Positions 25,602 through 31,174 of a DNA stretch of 31,174 nt are shown piece by piece. The notes beneath the pieces are model-generated. The model was not told the DNA's origin. It saw only the letters and a program-made list of their open reading frames with translations, and made no database searches. Position 1 is the stretch's first letter. Each line of letters begins with the position of its first letter. Made by a program: the position numbers and the translations under genes. Origin of the DNA: Idiomarina sp. UBA6142. GTDB lineage: Bacteria; Pseudomonadota; Gammaproteobacteria; Enterobacterales; Alteromonadaceae. The stretch spans positions 5,450 to 36,623 of the forward strand of contig DIVC01000030.1 of assembly GCA_002423905.1 (NCBI GenBank), written 5' to 3'.

Positions 25602-26962
25602 AGCGCTTCAAGAGCCTGTTGAAGGGTTTTCACCACCGTCACCTGCATCCCCGGAATAGCCTCTTTAGGCTTGTTGCCGAAGGGAACGATGGCGCGACTG
25701 AAGCCATGCTTCACCGCCTCGTTTAGGCGCGCCAAACCATTTTGAACCGGCCGAATCTCACCTGATAAACCGACTTCGCCAAACACGATAAGGTCTCGAG
25801 GTAGCACCTGTTCACGAAAACTCGATACAATCGCCAACAGCAGGGCCAGATCTGCACCCGTTTCGGTAACTCGCACGCCACCAACGACATTAACAAACAC
25901 ATCTTGATCCGACATATGCAAGCCACCGTGCCGATGCAATACTGCTAACAACATAGCTAATCGGGTAGCTTCCATACCAACTGCGACTCGGCGCGGATTG
26001 GCCAATTGGGTACTATCAACTAATGCCTGTAATTCAACCAGCAATGGGCGCGTTCCCTCCCAAATCACCATCACCACCGAACCACTGCCATGTTGTTCTG
26101 GACGTTGCAGAAAAATGGCTGACGGATTACTCACTTCGCGTAGACCTTGACCGGTCATCGCAAACACACCCAATTCATTAGCGGGTCCGAAGCGGTTCTT
26201 ATGTCCTCGCAGGGTTCGAAAGCGCGAGTCAACCGAGCCCTCTAGCATGATCGAACAATCGATGCAGTGCTCTAGCACCTTCGGACCAGCTAAGGATCCG
26301 TCTTTGGTAACATGCCCGACCATAAAAATGGCTACATGATGTTGCTTCGCATAACGGGTCAGAAATGCAGCGCTTTCACGCACTTGGCTGACACTGCCGG
26401 GGGCTGATTGAATATCGGCTAAATGCATGACTTGGATCGAGTCAATGACCATAACCCGCGGCTGCTCTTTGTCAGCCAATTCACAAAGACTTTCAACTGA
26501 GGTCTCAGCAAGCATTCGCAACTTGTCAACTGGTAAGCCCAGTCGGCGAGCCCGCAATGCTACTTGTTGCAAACTTTCCTCACCGGTCACATACAAGGCG
26601 TTCATGGTATTGGCAAGTTGACACATCACCTGCAGTAACAACGTACTTTTACCAGCACCGGGTGAGCCACCAATCAGAATGGCTGAGCCCGGCACAATAC
26701 CACCGCCCAAGACCCGGTCAAACTCGGCATAACCACTACTGAAACGGGGCACATCGGCGAGTTCTACATCGGCTAATGTTTGCACTTCTGCGCGGGTGAT
26801 ACCGGAAAAGCCACGACGCTCTGATGCCATGGGTGAACGCGATGAACCTAACCTCACCTCAGTAATTGTGTTCCACGCCTTACATTCGCTACACTGGCCT
26901 TGCCAGCGCATAAAATCAGCGCCACAGTCATTACAAACGTAGGCAGTCTTTACTTTTGCCAT
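25598..26962 (-). CDS. radA: DNA repair protein RadA (Sms)
   Basis: RadA (454 residues) is a RecA-like helicase that promotes branch migration in recombination. Visible domains are an N-terminal C4 zinc finger (Cys10, Cys13, Cys24, Cys27), a RecA ATPase core with Walker A GGSPGAGKST at 98-107, the RadA-specific KNRFG at 255-259, and a C-terminal Lon-like domain (GGLHMSDQDVFVNVVGGVRV, LSGEIRPVQNGLARL). The ribosome binding site AAGGA is well placed. It overlaps the end of serB by 13 nt, the usual serB-radA pairing of gammaproteobacteria. Confidence 0.97.
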   Translation of the reverse strand: MAKVKTAYVCNDCGADFMRWQGQCSECKAWNTITEVRLGSSRSPMASERRGFSGITRAEVQTLADVELADVPRFSSGYAEFDRVLGGGIVPGSAILIGGSPGAGKSTLLLQVMCQLANTMNALYVTGEESLQQVALRARRLGLPVDKLRMLAETSVESLCELADKEQPRVMVIDSIQVMHLADIQSAPGSVSQVRESAAFLTRYAKQHHVAIFMVGHVTKDGSLAGPKVLEHCIDCSIMLEGSVDSRFRTLRGHKNRFGPANELGVFAMTGQGLREVSNPSAIFLQRPEQHGSGSVVMVIWEGTRPLLVELQALVDSTQLANPRRVAVGMEATRLAMLLAVLHRHGGLHMSDQDVFVNVVGGVRVTETGADLALLLAIVSSFREQVLPRDLIVFGEVGLSGEIRPVQNGLARLNEAVKHGFSRAIVPFGNKPKEAIPGMQVTVVKTLQQALEAL

Positions 26963-27615
26963 GCTATTCCTTGTGCTTCTAAATATCGCGCAATGGCCAT
27001 TAAATCGCCATCATCAATAGCCAACTGAGCATGCTGCTTAACCCTATTCTTGGCCTGAAACGCCACACCGATGGCGGCAGTTTCAAGCATCGGAATATCA
27101 TTGGCGCCATCGCCTACGGCGAGTGTGTTTGCGAGCGGTATGCCCCAGTGTTTGGCTAATCGTATCAAATGATCAGCTTTGGCTTGGGCATCAATAATTG
27201 GCGCAATGACTCGTCCGGTCAACCGTCCATTGACAATTTCAAGTTGATTCGCTGCTGCTGCATCAAGATCAATAGTCTGTTTGAGTTGCTCAGCAAACCA
27301 AGTGAAACCACCCGATACCACCGCGGTCTTCCAGCCACGTTGGTGAAACCAGTGAACTAATTCAGCGGCCCCAGGAGTGAGCGGCGGCGGTGAAAAAATA
27401 CTTACCAGAGTGGCTTCTTCAACACCTTGCAATAAGGCAACGCGTTGCTGCAGGCTTGCCGAAAAATCGACCTCACCACGCATCGCCGCTTCAGTAATCG
27501 CTGCCACCTGCGGCTTGCAGCCGGCTAGCGCGGCTATTTCATCAATGCACTCAATACGGATTAAGGTAGAATCCATATCAAACACGGCAAGACCGGGTTG
27601 CGAAAAATCTAACAT
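26950..27615 (-). CDS. serB: Phosphoserine phosphatase SerB, short form
   Basis: SerB (221 residues) performs the last step of serine synthesis, removing phosphate from phosphoserine. It is a HAD-fold enzyme with the DxDST motif at 13-17 (VFDMDSTL), IECIDEIA, VVSGGFTWF and GDGANDIPML. The protein begins directly at the catalytic domain; the ~90-residue N-terminal domain of the 322-residue E. coli enzyme is absent. The ATG at 27615 has GGAG 8 nt upstream; the opening continues to a TTG at 27642 without better signals. Confidence 0.94.
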   Translation of the reverse strand: MLDFSQPGLAVFDMDSTLIRIECIDEIAALAGCKPQVAAITEAAMRGEVDFSASLQQRVALLQGVEEATLVSIFSPPPLTPGAAELVHWFHQRGWKTAVVSGGFTWFAEQLKQTIDLDAAAANQLEIVNGRLTGRVIAPIIDAQAKADHLIRLAKHWGIPLANTLAVGDGANDIPMLETAAIGVAFQAKNRVKQHAQLAIDDGDLMAIARYLEAQGIAWQK

Positions 27616-27657
27616 TGCCGTTGCTCCAGCGTTGGCTCTCAACGTATAGTTGCAGCC

Positions 27658-28227
27658 ATGAAAATACCATCACACCATGTTATCAGTATCATTCAAGTTG
27701 TCTATCGACGCGCGCGCCGATTTATTGTCGCGGTACTGTTAATTATTTTAATTGAACAACTGTGGGCCCATATGCAGGCCAGCAGCTTAGCGTCGTTGCG
27801 CCAGCATAGTCATCAATTAATGCAGCTGACGACACAGCAAGCAGCCTTATCGGCACAACCGCTGCTCATGGCCAATGAGCAAGAGCCTCTGCAACGGTTC
27901 GTTGATCAACTGCTATTACATCCCTTTGTGGCTGCTGCCAGTATTCACAATCATTATGGCCAACGCCTCGTCAGCACAGCAGCAAATTTATCAGTAAGCG
28001 ACACCGCTGATGGACATACCATACTGGTTGAATCTATTCACGATGACCAGCGCCGCCTGGGTTTTCTGCAAGTTGTCATAGACGACAGGCAATTGCTTGA
28101 TAGCCCCAATAAAACGCATGTCTACTTGAGCTATTTGGGGCAGTTTCTTCTGGTCTTTGCACTATTAGCTGGAATTTTAATCGCCATCACCTTTAATCGC
28201 TGGCGTTATCGTCTACCAAATAAATGA
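27658..28227 (+). CDS. ytjB: YtjB/Smp-like membrane protein
   Basis: This 189-residue protein has membrane helices at about 22-36 and 160-180 and a periplasmic domain between them (QALSAQPLLMANEQEPLQRFV, HNHYGQRLVSTA). Topology, size and position divergent to serB match YtjB/Smp of enteric bacteria (214 residues), although the sequence is diverged. The function of the family is poorly known. Only 42 nt separate it from serB, so the promoters must overlap. Its 3' end overlaps the tatD-type gene by 22 bp. Confidence 0.75.
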   Translation: MKIPSHHVISIIQVVYRRARRFIVAVLLIILIEQLWAHMQASSLASLRQHSHQLMQLTTQQAALSAQPLLMANEQEPLQRFVDQLLLHPFVAAASIHNHYGQRLVSTAANLSVSDTADGHTILVESIHDDQRRLGFLQVVIDDRQLLDSPNKTHVYLSYLGQFLLVFALLAGILIAITFNRWRYRLPNK

Positions 28228-28976
28228 TAGGCATTGGCGGTAGTTTGTTCGGCCAGTTCGCACTCTGATACTGCAGTTAGCTGCGCTAACACTTGTACCA
28301 CTCGTTTGAGCTGTGCCGGTTCATTGCGCTGCCCCTGAAATCCCGCAAGCGGCATATCCGGCGCATCCGTCTCCAGCAGCAACGCCGAAAGTGGCAATCG
28401 AGCAATGGCCTGACGAGTTTTGTTAGCACGGGTATAACTAATTAAACCACCTACGCCAATCATAAAGCCAAGATCTAACCATGCTTGAGCCTGTTCATAG
28501 CTTCCGCTAAACGCATGAATCACCCCCGCCGGGCTGGGAAGAGTGGCTCGGTACTGTTTGAGAATCTTGAGCAAATCAGCTTGGCTTTGACGATGGTGAA
28601 TGATGAGCGGACGTCGGAACTGACAGGCTAATGCGACTTGAGCGATGAATAATTGTTTCTGTTTATCATAATCTGGACAGTGTTGGTCAAGGCCTACTTC
28701 GCCAACCACGGCATTAGGTTGCTGTTGCAACTGCTGTTCAACCCATTCGATATCTGTGCTGCTGTGCTGGTCAATAAAATAAGGGTGAAGACCGTATCCG
28801 AAGTACAGTTCAATAGGGCTTTCTGGGATATTTCGCTGGTGACTTTGCTGGCGGCTAACACCAGGAATCATAATAGCGACTATTCCAGCGCTATGAGCAC
28901 GCTGTAAAACGGCTGTTCGATCCTCGGCGAAGTCATCAAAATCAAGATGACAATGAGAATCGAACAGTGCATTCAT
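28206..28976 (-). CDS. yjjV: TatD-family metal-dependent hydrolase, YjjV type
   Basis: This 256-residue TIM-barrel metallohydrolase has the metal ligands His8 and His10 (FDSHCHLDF), Glu in VVGEVGLD, His in LIIHHRQS, and Asp in LLLETDAPDMPLAGFQGQRN. The last motif is characteristic of the YjjV branch. TatD proteins have DNase or exonuclease activity in studied cases. The ATG at 28976 is chosen because it starts MNALFDSHCHLDF and lies 4 nt after the prfC stop; the longer reading would overlap prfC. Confidence 0.92.
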   Translation of the reverse strand: MNALFDSHCHLDFDDFAEDRTAVLQRAHSAGIVAIMIPGVSRQQSHQRNIPESPIELYFGYGLHPYFIDQHSSTDIEWVEQQLQQQPNAVVGEVGLDQHCPDYDKQKQLFIAQVALACQFRRPLIIHHRQSQADLLKILKQYRATLPSPAGVIHAFSGSYEQAQAWLDLGFMIGVGGLISYTRANKTRQAIARLPLSALLLETDAPDMPLAGFQGQRNEPAQLKRVVQVLAQLTAVSECELAEQTTANAYHLFGRR

Positions 28977-28980
28977 AACC

Positions 28981-30564
28981 TTAATGCTCGCGCGTGTGAG
29001 TAAAGACGATATCTGGATAACGCTCGATGGCAAGATTGAGATTCACCATGGTTGGTGCGATATAGGTAAGATTATCACCACCATCTAAGGCCAGATTGCT
29101 CTCAGCCTTACGTTGAAATTCATCTAGTTTTTTAGCGTCTTTCGATGATACCCAGCGCGCCGTGGCTACGTTAATGTTCTCGTAGATTGCTTCCACGTTA
29201 TATTCAGATTTCAATCGATGCACGACCACATCAAATTGCAACACCCCTACTGCGCCAACAATCAGATCGTTGTTAGTCAATGGCCTGAATACTTGCACTG
29301 CACCCTCTTCCGAGAGTTGCACCAAGCCTTTCAGTAGCTGCTTCTGTTTGAGCGGATCTTTGAGACGAATACGGCGAAATAATTCCGGCGCAAAGTTAGG
29401 AATGCCGGTGAATTTGAAATTTTCACCGCCAGTGAAGGTATCACCAATTTGAATGGTGCCATGGTTATGCAAGCCAATGATATCGCCCGGGAAAGCCTCC
29501 TCGACATGCTCCCGGTCACCGGCTAAAAAGGTCAGTGCATCGGCAATTCGTACATCCTTACCTAAGCGCACTTGATGCATCTTCATACCTTTTTCATACT
29601 GACCCGAGACAATCCGCATAAAGGCCACACGGTCACGGTGTTTTGGATCCATATTGGCCTGAATCTTAAAGATAAAACCAGAAAATCCCGGCTGATCTGC
29701 GGTAATCTGGATACCCTGGTCAGTTACTCGCGGCAATGGCGACGGAGCCCACTCAACCAGGCCGTCAAGCATATGATCAACGCCAAAGTTACCTAGGGCG
29801 GTGCCAAAAAATACTGGGGTCAAATCGCCTGACAAAAATAACTCCTGATCAAAATCATTGGAGGCACCCTGAACCAATTCAATTTGACCACGTAACTCGT
29901 CGGCATAGGTCCCAAGACGCTTATCTAACAATGGGTTATTAAGCCCATCAATAACATCCACTTCTTGAATACGATGACCCTGACCTGATTTATACAGAAT
30001 CACTTGGTCTTTGAGTAAATGGTAGACACCCTTGAAGTTCTTACCCGAGCCTATCGGCCACGTAATAGGTGCACACATAATATTGAGAACATTTTCCACT
30101 TCATCGAGCAACTCGATAGGATCGCGAATATCACGGTCAAGCTTATTCATAAAGGTGATAATCGGGGTGTCGCGCAGACGCGTCACTTCCATCAGTTTGA
30201 TGGTGCGATCTTCAACCCCTTTGGCGCCATCAATGACCATCAAGCATGAATCCACGGCCGTTAAGGTACGATAAGTGTCCTCAGAGAAATCCTCGTGCCC
30301 TGGCGTATCGAGCAGATTAACGAGTGCATTATTGTAGGGAAACTGCATCACTGAGGTGGTGACTGAAATACCGCGCTCCTTTTCCATTTCCATCCAATCA
30401 GACTTGGCATGTTGACCCGACTTTTTCCCCTTAATAGTACCGGCTTTCTGCAGAATTTGACCATGCAGCAAGACCTTTTCCGTTATGGTGGTTTTACCAG
30501 CATCCGGGTGCGAGATGATCGCAAAAGTGCGACGTTTAGCAATTTCGTGGGTTAAACTCGTCAT
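28981..30564 (-). CDS. prfC: Peptide chain release factor 3
   Basis: RF3 (527 residues; E. coli 529) is a GTPase that recycles RF1/RF2 after termination. The G domain is complete: SHPDAGKTT at 18-26, the switch [15 protein letters not shown] and NKLD. EF-G-like domains II and III follow, ending in a conserved tail ([21 protein letters not shown]). It is followed after 4 nt by the YjjV-type gene, and deoD lies 179 nt upstream on the same strand. Confidence 0.97.
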   Translation of the reverse strand: MTSLTHEIAKRRTFAIISHPDAGKTTITEKVLLHGQILQKAGTIKGKKSGQHAKSDWMEMEKERGISVTTSVMQFPYNNALVNLLDTPGHEDFSEDTYRTLTAVDSCLMVIDGAKGVEDRTIKLMEVTRLRDTPIITFMNKLDRDIRDPIELLDEVENVLNIMCAPITWPIGSGKNFKGVYHLLKDQVILYKSGQGHRIQEVDVIDGLNNPLLDKRLGTYADELRGQIELVQGASNDFDQELFLSGDLTPVFFGTALGNFGVDHMLDGLVEWAPSPLPRVTDQGIQITADQPGFSGFIFKIQANMDPKHRDRVAFMRIVSGQYEKGMKMHQVRLGKDVRIADALTFLAGDREHVEEAFPGDIIGLHNHGTIQIGDTFTGGENFKFTGIPNFAPELFRRIRLKDPLKQKQLLKGLVQLSEEGAVQVFRPLTNNDLIVGAVGVLQFDVVVHRLKSEYNVEAIYENINVATARWVSSKDAKKLDEFQRKAESNLALDGGDNLTYIAPTMVNLNLAIERYPDIVFTHTREH

Positions 30565-30602
30565 GCGTGGCCAGAATGCCTCTATTAGAATATGGGAATA
30601 GC

Positions 30603-30634
30603 AAAAAGAGCCGCAATTTTAGAGTGAATGCGGC
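30603..30634 (-). terminator. Possible intrinsic terminator after deoD
   Basis: The minus strand reads GCCGCA, a 13-nt loop, TGCGGC, then TCTTTTTG. A six-pair GC-rich stem with an adjacent T-run is in the right place to end the deoD transcript before prfC. The loop is long and the tract is interrupted by C, so strength is uncertain. Confidence 0.45.
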
Positions 30635-30743
30635 GTGCATGCAAATTCAGCTGAGCGTCGCTAGTAATGCGAGAGGTCAACCTGCGGATAAACTGACATG
30701 ATAGCCATCGGGAAATTAGTTTTCAGCTCACCATTCCTCGCGT

Positions 30744-31174
30744 TCACTGGTGCTCAGTGAGCTCGAGGGCCAATTCGATCATGGTAGAAAAGCCATGTTG
30801 CCGCTGCTCGGCATTCAGGTGCTCCGCTCTAATTAGATGATCGGATACAGTCAGCATCGTTAATGCGCGGGCACCATGCTGTGCCGCCACGCGATAGAGA
30901 GCTGCGGCCTCCATCTCGACCGCTAAAATACCAAACTGCTGCAGTTTCTGCAGTTGCGCTACATCATCATGATAGAACAAATCCGTGGAGAAGACATTCC
31001 CCACCCGCACCGCACGTTCGCGTTTCGAAGCCAGCAGGTGCGCCTGTTGCAGCAGCTCAAAATCAGCGAGCGCAGCGAAATCATGATCACCAAAGCAAAT
31101 ACGATTACTCTTAGAATCGGTACTAGCGCCTTGCGCTAAAATTACATCGAACAGTTGTACACGATCATCAATGG
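30744..31174 (-). CDS. deoD: Purine nucleoside phosphorylase DeoD (5' end beyond window)
   Basis: DeoD cleaves purine (deoxy)nucleosides with phosphate in nucleoside salvage. The last 143 codons are present: GASTDSKSNRICFGDHDFAA, VGNVFSTDLFY, the purine-site motif GILAVEMEAAALYRVAA and the catalytic Asp in TVSDHL. The frame stays open to the right edge, so the gene starts outside; the full E. coli protein is 239 residues. The C-terminus ends a few residues short of E. coli DeoD. Confidence 0.95.
   Translation of the reverse strand, partial: IDDRVQLFDVILAQGASTDSKSNRICFGDHDFAALADFELLQQAHLLASKRERAVRVGNVFSTDLFYHDDVAQLQKLQQFGILAVEMEAAALYRVAAQHGARALTMLTVSDHLIRAEHLNAEQRQHGFSTMIELALELTEHQ

Noticed and set aside
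30565..30602. prfC promoter TTGCGG-N18-TATTCT
   Set aside because: Only three and four of six matches; too weak to list as a feature.

Overview
The window reads as chromosomal DNA of a gammaproteobacterium, most likely a marine or salt-adapted Alteromonadales-like organism. The family placement is inferred and not certain. The reasons are ribosomal proteins and RF3 very close to the enterobacterial forms, a serB-radA / ytjB (smp) / tatD-type / prfC / deoD neighbourhood like that of the enteric bacteria, and a six-gene Mrp cation/proton antiporter operon. I see no tRNA, rRNA, CRISPR array, IS element or phage gene.

Layout. (1) 1-3960, minus strand: the spc ribosomal-protein operon rplN-rplX-rplE-rpsN-rpsH-rplF-rplR-rpsE-rpmD-rplO, with rplO cut by the left edge. 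The S10 operon (ending in rpsQ), which normally precedes rplN, is absent. (2) 3961-4360: a divergent intergenic region with an extended -10 promoter candidate and two small GNRA-loop hairpins in the rplN leader. (3) 4361-10138, plus strand: mrpAB-C-D-E-F-G, all overlapping or nearly so. (4) 10159-19158, minus strand: a translationally coupled Tad/Flp pilus operon of 13 genes. In order of transcription these are Flp pilin, a TadG-like protein, a TadE-like pseudopilin, an unknown protein, a 66-residue pseudopilin starting at GTG, RcpC/CpaB, the RcpA/CpaC secretin, TadA, TadB, TadC, a DUF192 protein, a TadD-like TPR lipoprotein and an unknown anchored protein. Neither tadZ nor a prepilin peptidase is present. 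(5) 19241-20660: queE and queC diverge (7-deazaguanine / queuosine precursor synthesis). queE probably starts at an ATT codon. (6) 20657-21685: nagZ (peptidoglycan recycling), minus strand. (7) 21823-23166: a secreted S41-family protease lipoprotein, plus strand. (8) 23154-27615, minus strand: serB-radA followed by a substrate-binding protein, permease and ATPase of the BtuFCD/FecBCD type, all overlapping. (9) 27658-28227: ytjB/smp-like membrane protein, plus strand. (10) 28206-31174, minus strand: deoD (5' end beyond the window), prfC and a TatD/YjjV-type hydrolase.

The genome is compact. Most same-strand neighbours overlap through ATGA, GTGA or TAATG junctions, and three convergent pairs overlap at their 3' ends. 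The parts least explained by standard annotation are the detached spc operon with its own leader, the reduced Tad locus with its small and unknown members, an 8-bp-arm palindrome in front of flp, and the unusual start of queE.
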